A stretch of 64,000 bases of DNA, taken from the NCBI GenBank assembly GCA_018136815.1, contig CM030935.1, positions 2,969,999 to 3,033,998 of the forward strand. The letters run 5' to 3'. This document shows, in pieces, positions 1 to 10,408 of the stretch. Below the pieces are notes generated by a model. The model saw nothing but the letters and a program-made list of their open reading frames with translations. It was not told the DNA's origin and ran no database searches. The position numbers and the translations under genes are program-made. Numbering within the stretch: position 1 is the first letter of the stretch; every line of letters starts with the position of its first letter. The stretch comes from Isochrysis galbana. Its lineage: Eukaryota; Haptophyta; Isochrysidales; Isochrysidaceae.

Positions 1-110
1 AGCGTCATGGGTCATGGAGCGCGCGCCGCTCCCTTCCCCTCGTGCGGTTGTCCAGGCTATAGCAGCGCGGGCGAACAGCCCATGGACCCATGGATACACC
101 GATATGTCGC

Positions 111-760
111 AACTAAGTTTACACTTAGTTCGCATGGGGGAGGCGCCTCGTGCCCTCCCCCCCGGGCTCCATCTCCAACTCCCCTCCAGCCTCCAGGGGG
201 GCCGTCGGTCATCCTCAGACTCTGCCTTTTGGCATGAGCTGAGCAATAACAACACTGGCCTAGACCCCAAGTGGGCGCGGGGCAGGAGGCGCACTCCTAG
301 GCCCTAGCTAGGCCCACATGGGCGAGCACTCGTACTGACCTCGCGCCCCCCCCCTCCTGGCCTCCTGGTCACCAGGCAGACAGCTCACCTGCCCCCTGAG
401 CTGTGCTCCCAGGCCCCTGCAGGCCACCTGGGGACCTGAAGAGGGGCCGCAGGCGCGCGCCATGGGCCCCCGCCGCAGGGAAGAGAGGAAGAGAGGAGGA
501 AAAGGGAAGAGGGAGGGGAGGGGGGAGCGGCAGCTCTCCCCTCCGGCAGAAACGTGTCTTCTCGCCCCGTTTGGGTAAGAGAAGACGGGGGCGCCAGAGC
601 CAGGAGGGAAGGGCCGCGGCTCGCCGCGGCCACTCGCTCTAGCGAGGGAGATTAGCGCTTCTGGGCTCCTATCTCACGAGTGCCCCCCCCCCTCTGCGTT
701 GCTTTTACCCGAAAGGGGTTTTCCCCCAGCGTGGACTCGAGCGAGGAGAGGACGCGCTGG
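111..760 (+). repeat. Hairpin-capped repeat, copy A
   Basis: GC-rich dispersed repeat. It opens with a hairpin at 111-130 (arms AACTAAGT and ACTTAGTT, 4-base loop), followed within 3 bases by ATG. A second hairpin lies at 223-234 (TGCC-TTTT-GGCA). Further in, a GTCTTCTC/GAGAAGAC stem lies near 557-583. The second half (about 390-760) matches the copy at 44470-45415 in opposite orientation. Bases 1-110 hold related sequence containing the family's ATGGAGCGCGCGCC start motif. I see no believable protein gene here. Confidence 0.7.
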
Positions 761-959
761 GGTGCGCGGGGTCGGTGCATGCACTAGGGGGAGTACAAAG
801 GACAAATATTGAATATTGAGGGGAGGGGGCAGTGCCCCCACCCCCCGGTATCACTCGGACACCTGGCCCGTCAGGCATGGCGGGATTACGGGACTGAAAC
901 GTTATGTCCAATTAGATAGTGGATAGTGGGGTTGGCTAGGATATAACATTGATTATTAT

Positions 960-1290
960 TATCGGAGGCTTTCCCTATGGGAGGATGGGAGGCATCGCGT
1001 TGACGCCCTGGCCCACAACTGGCTCGAGGGGTGGAGAGACTTGGACTTGGGTGGGCATGGTGGCCTTGGTGGCCATGTGGCTGTGTGGCTTTCCGGGGGC
1101 GGCACGGGCCGTGGCTCGTGCACACCTGGTCTGGTCGGTCTTGGGTGCTGCGCGCGGCCGCTTCGGCGGCGCATCATTGGTCATGGCCCGATCGGCCGGC
1201 GCGGCGGCGGCGGGGGTGACGGCAGGGGGGGAGGGGAGCAACGCACGCTCCATGATCCAGCTGGCCCTATCTTTCTCTTTCTAAAGATAG
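960..1290 (-). repeat. Hairpin-capped repeat, copy B, with short ORF
   Basis: Minus-strand copy. The head hairpin is at 1267-1290 (CTATCTTT/AAAGATAG, 8 bp, 8-base loop), followed by ATGGAGCGTGCG. The frame from that ATG (1253 down to 975) encodes a Pro/Ala-rich peptide with a basic PPKRPR motif like the copies at 12774 and 30304. It may be the remnant of an element-encoded N-terminus. Bases 760-960 show only low-complexity G- and C-rich sequence. Confidence 0.5.
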
Positions 1291-2327
1291 TTGTTGCTGG
1301 GTTGTTGAAGGAAGGGGGACCTAGGGGACTGTGCGGGTGCGGGGAGATGAGGGGGGTCTCCCCCGCCGCGTCGGGGCAGCGGTTCTCGGGGATACCGAAA
1401 GGGGGGGGAGGGAGGGAGGGAGGGGGCCGCTGGGGCGGGCCTCCGGCCGAAACGGACCTTCGGGGGATCCCGGCGGGCGAAGGGGGGCGGGGGACGGGGG
1501 GACCGGCCCTCTTGCCTCTTGGGCGCGGGGAGGGACTCCCCCTACCCGCAACAATAAAAGTGCTCATTTCACATTTTATGTATTGAAGGGGTGTCCTTGT
1601 TCTCACACCAACAATTGTCATCGCCCATTCTTGCGTCCAGCTGCTCCACTAAAAACAGACTAGCCACGCGCCACGGTGACCGGAAGGACAGCTCAAGCCA
1701 AACAGCAATGCGTCATCAAGCACGGCAGCTGCAGTTTGGAACCGATGTGCGAGGAACTGCCCACTTCACCTAGAACCTAAGCTAGATGAATTGGATATCT
1801 CTCGTCGATCGTTTCCGTCAATGGCTTCCCTACCTAGTTAAGAGAACGGTTAGGCCGGAGGGGGGGGGGGGGCGGATGAAGCCAACCTACTAGTATTCAC
1901 AAGCGTACGTGAACTTCGCCTTACCCGATGATGATACTTGCCGTGTGCATAAGAGTCCTAATGTCAAGCCGCGGACGATACGTCTTAGATGAATGCGCCC
2001 CGCATTGGCTTTTTGAGCAGAGCAGCGGATACAGGCAGTCAACATGAGTAGAGCGCATGGAGGAGACTGCGCGACACGTCTAAGAGGGGCACGATCCTCA
2101 TTGGCTCTTCGAGTAGAGCAGCCGAGGCAAGCGGCCCACGGAAGCAGAGCGCGTCGACGAGACAGCGCAAGCGGCCATGGCGGCTAGGCGTACCCGCGCA
2201 GGGTCGGCCTCACGCTTCGGCTCCGTTTGTGATGCAAAGGCAGCCTAGAGGGAGGGTATGGAGGAAGGGTAAGGGAGGGTGAGCATCACGAGAGGATGGA
2301 TGGTCAAAGATACCTCACAGGTGGGAT
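1291..2327. repeat. Intergenic stretch with imperfect tandem duplication
   Basis: No supportable gene. About 1985-2180 holds two diverged units of about 100 bases, each containing CATTGGCT followed by a GAGC/AGTAGAGCAGC-like stretch. A G-run lies at 1860-1873. The rest is unassigned sequence at the 3' side of the LETM1-like gene. Confidence 0.35.
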
Positions 2328-3302
2328 TCATGTGGTGCCCATCGATCTACGCATGCATGAATTCGGGCCTCGCGCCGCATCAACCAGTTTTCGCCTCACC
2401 TCACGAGTGCTATCAACGAGCTTCAACCAACTGTTCAGCTGAGCTCGCAATTGTGCGTCACTGGCATCAGGCCTTCCGAGGCCCCGGTCGAAAGTGGCCT
2501 CAAGAAGCTCCTCTCGAGAGAGTTCGTTGATGCCCGCCTGAGCGAGCGCCTCATCCTCGCGTGCAACGTGCTGCAAATGCTTCCGCAGCTCACGCCGGCG
2601 GATGAATCCTGGCAGGGGGCCCGAGAGGCCGATAAGGGTGCAGCCTGCCTTAACATACGGCTGTGGCATGCCCTTAAGGGGCGCCTGGCTCACGCCCTTA
2701 GCCTGCCCCGTTGTGGCTGGCGCGAGGTAGGGGGCGATGGGCACAACGGCACCCGCGAGCGAGGAGGAACACAAGAGCTGCTCTGCCTGCGTGCTCCTTT
2801 CCATAGCGAGCCTCCCCTTCTTGCCACGCTTGAGAGCCGCGTCCTCCTCTATCTTGCACGCCATGTCAAGGACTGCCTTGGCGCGCAGACGAACGAGCGT
2901 GTCGTACCGTCGCGCGCGACGCGCGTCCGTCTCGAACGTGGAGGGGATTGAGCGCGGGAAGAAGTAGAGCATCGCGGGCAACAGCTCTGGAATCGCCAGG
3001 TAGACGATGCCGGCCTGGATGAGCTTCTGCGTGTCGTCGGAGGACTTCCGAAGGAGCAGTAGCTCCGGATAGGTGGGCACCGTCGCTCCCGGTGCGCGGT
3101 GGGCCCTGCGCACTGCTGCAGCCGCCTTCCTGTTCCTCCACATCGCTCCGGTCCCCGAGGTGAAGATCTTGAGGTTGGACTTCATCATTGCAGGCAGCCC
3201 CTTGACGGCGGAGAGAGCATCAAAGTCTTCGAGTTCTTCGAGAAAGGCTGCACGAGTGCGCGCCACGGCAGCGAGCAGGAGCAGGAGGCTGAGGCGTGCC
3301 AT
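2328..3302 (-). CDS. LETM1-like ribosome-binding-domain membrane protein
   Basis: 324 aa, single exon from the ATG at 3302. LETM1 proteins are inner-membrane proteins of mitochondria (some forms in plastids) linked to cation/proton exchange and ribosome binding. What I see: a hydrophobic N-terminal signal (residues 1-17), one membrane segment at about 95-117, and right after it PRSIPSTFE, matching the family's LPSTF signature. A C-terminal LETM domain follows with RRRELRKHLQHV, then ELSREELLEATFDRGL and LRAQLNSWLKL, the typical helix series. There is no EF-hand and no long C-terminal coiled coil, so it is shorter than animal LETM1. The N-terminus resembles a secretory signal followed by A-AF rather than a mitochondrial presequence. 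In-frame sequence upstream of 3302 is encoded by a simple repeat and was not included. Family call strong; location uncertain. Confidence 0.85.
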   Translation of the reverse strand: MARLSLLLLLAAVARTRAAFLEELEDFDALSAVKGLPAMMKSNLKIFTSGTGAMWRNRKAAAAVRRAHRAPGATVPTYPELLLLRKSSDDTQKLIQAGIVYLAIPELLPAMLYFFPRSIPSTFETDARRARRYDTLVRLRAKAVLDMACKIEEDAALKRGKKGRLAMERSTQAEQLLCSSSLAGAVVPIAPYLAPATTGQAKGVSQAPLKGMPQPYVKAGCTLIGLSGPLPGFIRRRELRKHLQHVAREDEALAQAGINELSREELLEATFDRGLGRPDASDAQLRAQLNSWLKLVDSTREVRRKLVDAARGPNSCMRRSMGTT

Positions 3303-4226
<924 letters not shown>

Positions 4227-5032
4227 GTCGCTCGCGCTCGCGCGTGCCTCCCGGGCACGTTAGTGCTTCTTATTGGACATGTCATTTGTCATTTGTCATT
4301 TGCGCCACAACACACAACACCAACATACACCGCACACCGCCCGCGCGCTCACCTCTCTCCTCTCACCTCGCCCTTGCTGGCTGCTGGACTGCTGGACTTT
4401 CACTTTCACAGTGTGCATTTTGCATTTTAGCAGGACCCCTCGCGACGGATAACGATAAGGGATAAGGAGAAGCCCCCTCCATCCCCCGAGCGGCATGGAT
4501 GGATCGTGGATCGTCCTCTCCCTCTCTCTGCTCTCTCGCCGCGAGAATGAGAATGAACTCTTTACACAGAAGGCAGAAGGCGGGCGCCGTGGCTGTGGTT
4601 GTGGCCGATACTTTCATCGTAATCATAATCATAATCGCGCAATGATTGCGGGCTCAGAGGTGACGTGATCTTTCGGGCATCTCTCTCGACTCTCGATCGA
4701 AAAATCAATGGCATTAATAACCCCTTTTCCCTTTTTATTTGTTCTAGTATTTGTGACCCGAAACCGAAACGGTGTACGGTGTCGTTTGTTTGTTATCACG
4801 ATTTTTTTTTAATATTCTCGCCTCGCGCGTGGCACCTGGGTTCACTACTGTAGCCACGCCCCATCTGAGCGGTTTGTTATCACGAACTTTTATTCTTTGA
4901 TTGTTACCGTTGCAGACAACAACCAAGACACGTCCCACATCACCACATCGCGACCAGCCACGACCCCCCCCCCTCTCTTTCATACTCGTTGAAGAGCATA
5001 AGATAAGCTGGAATTGCCACGTGCAACGATGC
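4227..5032. repeat. Intergenic, with a SINE-like 3' end
   Basis: No gene seen. 4283-4301 has three tandem CATTTGT units. 4795-4875 read on the minus strand matches the dispersed family that ends in GGCGTGGCTNC...GCGAGGCGAGAATATTAAAAA followed by a homopolymer run. Copies of that family also occur near 13640, 17010, 36620, 57835 and 59445. Confidence 0.5.
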
Positions 5033-6244
5033 TCAGTCGGGGTACGGGTCAAGGATGGCGTCATGGTGGGCCTCTAAAGAAGCCAGCCACACAAGCTCAG
5101 CAGTCGAGATGCCTGCGGACTCCCGTTCCCCCTCGAGCCGACGCAGGCTCTTGGCGTACGCGTGTGCGGCAGGGTTGGCTCCCACACTGCCCGCCGCGTT
5201 GCCAGCGGCCATAGCCTCCTCGGCCGCGTTCTCTGCATCGACCTGCGCTTGGATAGCCCGCAGTGCAGAGCGGTGCGCCTCCAGTGTCGCTGGGGAGCTA
5301 GTGCTCGCGAGCACGAGGTCGTCGAGGGCGGCGGCCGCTCCGGCGCCACCGTCCGGGCCGCTTTTGACATCTCTTTCGTAGCTATTCATGATAGCCTGGG
5401 CCGTCGGCAGCGGCGGCGGGTCGCAGAGCTGGGCGTGGAGCGCGGCCGTCGTCGTGCGCTCCATTTGCCGGCGTAGCGCCCGTGCTTGCAGCGCCGCGCG
5501 CTGCTCATCCCAACTGGTCAGCAAGGACAGCAGAGCGGCATTGCTCCTCTTCTGACGCTGTGCGGAAACCGCCACCGATCGGAGCGAGCGCACAATCGAC
5601 GGTCCACCTGGCGCCTTGGCCGCACCGAGCCAGGTGGGCGAGACGTGCCACGCTGGCCACGGATCCAGCTTGCCCGCATCTGCATCTCTATGTGCTGTCT
5701 GCAGCTCGGCAGCCATTGCGACCGTCCTGCGGCCGATGGCTACAGAGAGGCGGTTGACGGTGTCGGTCGATATGGGTGGCCCAGCCTCGCGCATGATGCT
5801 CCGCCGCACGCGCTGCGCTCGCTGGATGCGAACGGCAGCAGCCACGCGGCGTGCAAGTGCTGCGCGTTGGACAGCAGCACGGAAGGCGCGCCGAGCGCTC
5901 ACGCTGCGCCAGCGCGCCTGCAGCCGAGTGGCCGAGGTTTCGTGTCGCTTGGCGAGGAAGACGGCCGCCTCGGCCGCCGGCAGAGCCGCGATCTGCCTGT
6001 ACTCGCGCCGCAGCTCCTCGATCCGTTGGCGGCGCACTGCGCTCTCCTCGGCATCAGTCAGAGCGTCGCGAGGCTGCGCGCGTGCGTACGGCCTGCCAAG
6101 CGCGGCGTACGCATCGGCAAGCTCAGCCTCTGCGCGCGCGACAGCACGCGAATAGGAGCCCAGCTCGGGCCCGCTCTGCGATTCGAGCAGGCTCAGGTTG
6201 TCGTCGGTGAGCGGAAGCACGAGCGGCGCGCCACCCGCCGCCAT
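5033..6244 (-). CDS. IQ-motif helical protein of unknown function
   Basis: 403 aa from the ATG at 6244, single exon. An in-frame upstream start at 6322 would add 26 residues of poor composition. Two IQ-like calmodulin-binding motifs are visible: TRLQARWRSVSARRAF at about 107-121 and VRIQRAQRVRRS at about 138-149, within an Ala/Arg-rich helical protein. A Trp-rich stretch (WPAWHVSPTWLG) follows near residue 200. The C-terminal half is helical, rich in Ala and acidic residues. The arrangement suggests a calmodulin- or light-chain-binding structural protein, as in many axonemal or cytoskeletal proteins, but that is inference. I do not recognise an orthologue. Confidence 0.65.
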   Translation of the reverse strand: MAAGGAPLVLPLTDDNLSLLESQSGPELGSYSRAVARAEAELADAYAALGRPYARAQPRDALTDAEESAVRRQRIEELRREYRQIAALPAAEAAVFLAKRHETSATRLQARWRSVSARRAFRAAVQRAALARRVAAAVRIQRAQRVRRSIMREAGPPISTDTVNRLSVAIGRRTVAMAAELQTAHRDADAGKLDPWPAWHVSPTWLGAAKAPGGPSIVRSLRSVAVSAQRQKRSNAALLSLLTSWDEQRAALQARALRRQMERTTTAALHAQLCDPPPLPTAQAIMNSYERDVKSGPDGGAGAAAALDDLVLASTSSPATLEAHRSALRAIQAQVDAENAAEEAMAAGNAAGSVGANPAAHAYAKSLRRLEGERESAGISTAELVWLASLEAHHDAILDPYPD

Positions 6245-6480
6245 CGGCGCGGGAGGTTTTATCGTAAAGTAGCAGTGTTGGATGCTTATGAGCTTCTTGA
6301 ACGTAAATAAGACTCTTAGCATGTCTTACCGAGACCAACGCAAGTAAGACGAGATAAGACAGTCATGGCAACAGGAGGCAACTTTCGTAAGTAAGACGTA
6401 AGACACTGGTGAAACACTGGTGAGGCTCCATAAGATATCGTAAGACCCCCAAAAAAACCACGGCGGCTTGGCCAGACCTC
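6245..6480. other. Intergenic stretch, no gene seen
   Basis: Short stretch between the IQ gene and the tRNA-like locus. It is rich in GTAAGAC-like repeats (6329, 6345, 6391, 6400, 6441). No coding signal. Confidence 0.4.
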
Positions 6481-6508
6481 CTCCGTACCCTTCCTTGCAA
6501 GGGTACGG
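6478..6508. repeat. 15-bp inverted repeat beside the tRNA-like locus
   Basis: The two arms, CTCCTCCGTACCCTT and its exact complement, are separated by about 6 bases (CCTTGC region) and lie directly at the 3' side of the tRNA-like sequence. One arm overlaps where an acceptor stem should be. Confidence 0.6.
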
Positions 6509-6509
6509 A

Positions 6510-6572
6510 GGAGACGGACTCGAACCCGTGGCCTCAACCAATGAGGCAGCGCCGCACTGAGCCACCCCAGCG
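6510..6572 (-). other. tRNA-like sequence (possible tRNA-derived element)
   Basis: The minus strand shows a good internal polymerase III A box (TGGCTCAGTGCGG) and B box (GGTTCGAGTCC). Between them is a 5-bp anticodon-like stem (GCCTC/GAGGC) with a 7-base loop containing TGG. The T stem is one base short and no acceptor stem pairs, so this is not an intact tRNA. A decayed tRNA or the head of a tRNA-derived SINE fits better. Confidence 0.4.
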
Positions 6573-6748
6573 CGCGCGACCCTTATGCAGGCGAAAAGCA
6601 ATATATATATCTAGGGAAAATAGGGTGAAGGGGCGGGTTGGGGTCAAGGGGCTGTACAAGTACAAGAAGCTATACAAAAATACAAAACTAACACACCAGT
6701 ACAAGATACAAGAGGCTTGCACGGTTCACCAACAGTAAACGTACGCAA

Positions 6749-8436
6749 TCAGTCGAGGTGCACAGAGCAGCGCTCTCGCTTCAAGTGTGCAAAGCGCGTT
6801 CGCATGCGCTCCATGAAGTCGCGATTGACGCGAAGTATCGCCAGCATCTCCAATTCCTCGTCGTCGAGTAGCGTGTTCCCGTCTGTCATTACTTGCCCTG
6901 CCGCACGAAGTACTCGCTCACAGAAAGACTCAGCGTTTAAAGCACCTATTTGAGCATACGAGGACGATGCCATGGCCGGGATGAACCCAAACTTGGAGCG
7001 ACAGGGGGCATCGCGCTCGATCGCCGAGTACCGAGTACACTTTGCCCACATCCAAAGGCAGCAAATGTGCCACCGGATCCAACCGATTCCCATCAGCGTA
7101 CGCGAGTTCCTCCGGGAATTCCGCCTTCCAATCGACAAGATGTCTTCGCCATGGCTTCTGCATCTGATTGTGCCTGTATGTCTGCCTCGGTGAGTTCTGG
7201 CGGGTGTTCCAGAGATTGAGCAGCGGCGCCATCGGGGTCTGACGTGTCATCGCCGTCATCATCTGTCCAATTGCTCTCGCCATAGACGGTGCCCGATTCC
7301 AAACTGTTCTTGGAGCCGTCGCCGGTAGGTGCCCCACCGATCCTTAGTTTCTTGGGCCGTGGAACAGATGCCTCCATTTGAATGACCTTCGTTGCTAGGT
7401 GTGCCCTCTCCGCCTCTTCGCGCGCCATGCGGTCCTTCTCCTTTTGGAATTTCCACGCATTGACGGTGAACGTCGCGTACGCCTTGACGAAGCACTCAAC
7501 AGCCCGGTGCCTCTGTTCCTTGTTCAAGTGCGCGCACTTGACGGTGCGCAGGTCAAGGAGTGTGCACACCAGCTGCCGATCGGACACGACGACTCCAAGG
7601 GTTTCTTCAGGCCAAGCGACCTGTTCCGACGCACTTCCGCAGAAACGTCGCTCGACTTCGAGCTGCGCGCGAAGGAGGGTTTCGAGACCAACGTCAGTGA
7701 GGTTGTCAACGGTGATTGGTTTGCGCACCGGGTGCGGCCGGGTGTCGACCGCATCGAGGATCGAGGTCGATGACGTCGATGGAAGGCGCTCGAAGCGCGT
7801 TGACAGTGACGACCTTGATCAACGACATGTACGCCCCCGTGTACAAGTGCTCGTGCACTGAGCGAGCGTCGTTGTGACCTTCGTGATGTTCAGGACGGCC
7901 TCCATCTCAGCGAGGGGTTGCCAATCGGCATCATCGAACGACCAGGCGCCCTTCGCCTCACTCTTCTTCGTCAACGCGTACACCTTCAAAGCCTGACTGA
8001 GGCGCAAAAGTGAGAACAAGAGGCAGTGCTTGGCCGCGATCCTCGTGCCGTTCAAGTCAATCTTTACCTTCACATTTGGGACCTTGCCGGGCACAACTTT
8101 CTCGCCGAGGGTGATGAGGTCGATATGTCGGCCTGCGTAGCTGAAGTACTTACCCATGTCCCGGGCCTTGTTGAGCAGCTGTTGGCCGGACTCGAACGCG
8201 TTGACGGTCCGCTTATTCCTTGATCGCGTCAGGTCGCCGATAGCCGAGCCGCCCACCTTATCGCCGTCGTGAATCGCGCAGACTTCCTCCTCCAAGTTCA
8301 TCGCGGACGCGATTCCCTTAGCAGCGCGGTCCGACATGGCGGCGCCGAAGACGTCACTCGCCTCCATGTCAAAGCGCGCCTTGAAAATGCGGCGAACGAG
8401 TTCCGCGACGGCACAGTCTGTGTTAACCCCTGACAA
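6749..8436 (-). pseudogene. Decayed hAT-family transposase
   Basis: Several minus-strand frames join into one broken hAT-type transposase. 8436-7819 carries an RNase H-like-fold segment ending DDADWQPLAEMEAVLNITKV. A frame change near 7860 is followed by VHEHLYTGAY... and a run to about 7730. 7728-7093 carries ITVDNLTDVGLETLLRAQ and VERRFCG, plus acidic linker. 7138-6749 holds the C-terminal dimerisation block (NAESFCERVLRAAGQVMTD, LLDDEELEMLAILRVN), equivalent to the usual ERVFSxAG and LxxExxxxLxFLR motifs of hAT proteins. At least two frameshifts separate the parts, so it cannot make a full protein as sequenced. I did not find its terminal inverted repeats. Confidence 0.75.
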
Positions 8437-8559
8437 AAAGATGGTTGAGAATCAGAGATAGCTTGTTTTCAAAGATGGGTGATATTTACAGCAAAGCTTG
8501 CTCGAAAGCTTGGTCCATAGATGGTCAATTTTGGAGCCCACCAATGCTCGATAGAAAGC

Positions 8560-9262
8560 TTGTTCCCAAAATAGTGCTCTGGGTCCCCATCCCCCCCCCC
8601 TCCCGCCTCCTGCCCGCCCGTTCACCGTTGCGATGGGCGACCGCCTCGAGGGTCGAGGGCCTCCTCTCGCTAGAGATAGCAACGGTCGGCCGGCGAGCTA
8701 TACCGCCGTCCGTACGTGCTGCGCGTGCCGCGCCTTCGCCCGTTTGCTAACGCAAACGGGGCCCGTTTCTTACCGCACTCCATCGGGGGGGGTGGGGGGG
8801 TGCAAATCCCCCCCTCTCCCTCTCTCCATTCTCCTCCACCCCTCTCCCTGCGGCGCGTCGCCATGCGGCGCGCCACGGCCTGCTCTCAGAGGGCCTTTGG
8901 GAGCTCCCAGAGGGCCAGCAAGGGCAGCTCAGGGGGCAGTGGAGGCTGGGTGGGGCTCAGCCCCTGGCCCCCCCTGCCTCTCCCACGCTTGCCGACGCTG
9001 GCCCTTGGAGCCTCCCGGTGGCCTCTGTCTGCCTGGCGACCAGGGGAGGGGGGGGAGTCAGCTCGAGGGCAGGCCCATGCTGGGCGTGGGAGTGCGAGTC
9101 TCGGCCCGCGCCCACTAGGGGTCTGGGCCAGAGTGTTGATTGCCCAGCCCCTGCCAAAGGGCAGGGGCTGGGGTTGATTGTACGGGCCCACCCCGGGGGG
9201 TGTCCGCGATGGAGAGAGGGGGGCGCGAGGCCCCCATTGACCCTCACTTATAAAAGTAGGTT
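8560..9262 (-). repeat. Hairpin-capped repeat, copy C
   Basis: Minus-strand copy, nearly a mirror of the copy at 45431-46180. The head hairpin is at 9246-9257 (ACTT/AAGT, longer with wobble pairs). The second hairpin is at 9145-9170 (arms CAGCCCCTGCC and GGCAGGGGCTG, loop AAAG). An internal CGTTTGC/GCAAACG stem lies near 8745-8760. Frames inside are not conserved between copies. Confidence 0.75.
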
Positions 9263-9411
9263 ATCTACATTCACTACTTTGATTCCTTCCCGTGAGCGCC
9301 CGCCTCAATCTCCCAAAATAGACCGCCACGAGCGGGGGAAGGGAGGGGGGTCACTCAACGACGCCATTGCCTTTCGTGGGGCAGGAGGGGGTTGTTGGGA
9401 GGGGGGAGGGA

Positions 9412-9530
9412 GTTGCCGGGGCAGGTAAGGGGGGGGGCCTGCGGAATCCTTGATCCTTGGACACCCAGGGGAGGTGGGAAATAGTGGTTAAAATCTTAAA
9501 ATGAGTGAGTGTGAGTGACCGGGCTACTCA
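9412..9530 (+). repeat. Dispersed repeat ending in a WKIVVK-type frame
   Basis: Close copy of 21969-22078: both run GTTGCCGGGGCAGGTA, CTGCGGAATCCTT, GGACACCCAGGGGAGGTGG, then AAATAGTGGTTAAAAT and GAGTGACCGGGCTA. The shared tail also ends the Pro-rich ORF at 42067. In the other two copies it encodes WKIVVK followed by a stop. Probably the 3' part of a mobile element. Confidence 0.5.
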
Positions 9531-10408
9531 TACTCAGTTCTAGAACTTACGTGTATCTAGAACAAACTAAGCCAGTAAGCGATGGCCTGCACTAGCACTA
9601 GCGCCAGCGCTCCGTTCGTCCGTTCGTCGCCCTTGAAACCCCAAGGTGCTCTCCGAGGCTGTAGCCTTGGTGTCTTGGTGAGGGGGTGACGACTGCAACA
9701 GTTCTGTCGAATCCAGAGAAGTTCCTCCCAGGCGGAGTTCCTCTTAGCCCCAGCGGTTACAACGGGGGCGGGTCGACCCTCCCCCCCCCCCCCCCCTTCA
9801 AGTTTCCTCCGGTCTCCATGTTGCCCCAGCGGGCGGGCGGGGCCCGGGTGGGGTGGGGTGGGGGGGGGGGGGGGGGGGGGGACGCGCGGGGGGGGGGGGG
9901 GAATGCCGTCGCTAGCCGAAAGATGGCGGGCGGGACCAGAGAGAGAGAGAGGGAGAGGGAGAAGAGAGTCGTATATGCCCGAGGGACGAGACTTCTTCTT
10001 CGCGGTTTTTGTCATAGTAGGAGTACATGTTTCTACGCCGTGTTCCCCCTATCACACTGTATGTGATGGACTGACTGCGCCGATGAAGGGAAGGACAGGA
10101 GAGAGAAAGAACGGGGGAGAGAGGAGAGAGGGAGAGCAGGAGACTAGATATCCGAGAGATAGGCTATACTACTCCTACAGCTACTCCTACTCCACTGTAG
10201 AGCTCTATCTTTGTGAGAGACCAACGACATTCATTCGGTCGGTCGCGCGACGCCTCTGTTCCTTCCTTCCTCCCTCCACGCCCCTTTCCGCCCCTTTTCT
10301 TCTCTCTCTTCTCTCTTCTCTCTTTCTCTCCCTGTTGCTACTACCCTTGTCTCCCTCTCGCCGACCGAGCCGAGCGTCCCGCCTTCTCGCCACGCACCTC
10401 TCCATCCC
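9531..10408. repeat. Low-complexity intergenic region with C- and G-runs
   Basis: 9779-9797 is a C-run and 9852-9901 consists of long G-runs interrupted by ACGCGC. These are likely hard to assemble accurately. 9930-10200 is purine-rich, then pyrimidine-rich toward 10330. This forms the 5' side of the gene starting at 10409. No other gene seen. Confidence 0.5.

Noticed and set aside
6510-6572. Functional tRNA-Pro gene
   Set aside because: The T stem is a base short and the acceptor stem does not pair; kept only as a tRNA-like sequence.
8560-9262. Protein genes on both strands of the GC-rich repeats (also at 44470-46190)
   Set aside because: Open frames exist because of high GC. They are not conserved between repeat copies and carry frameshifts relative to one another.
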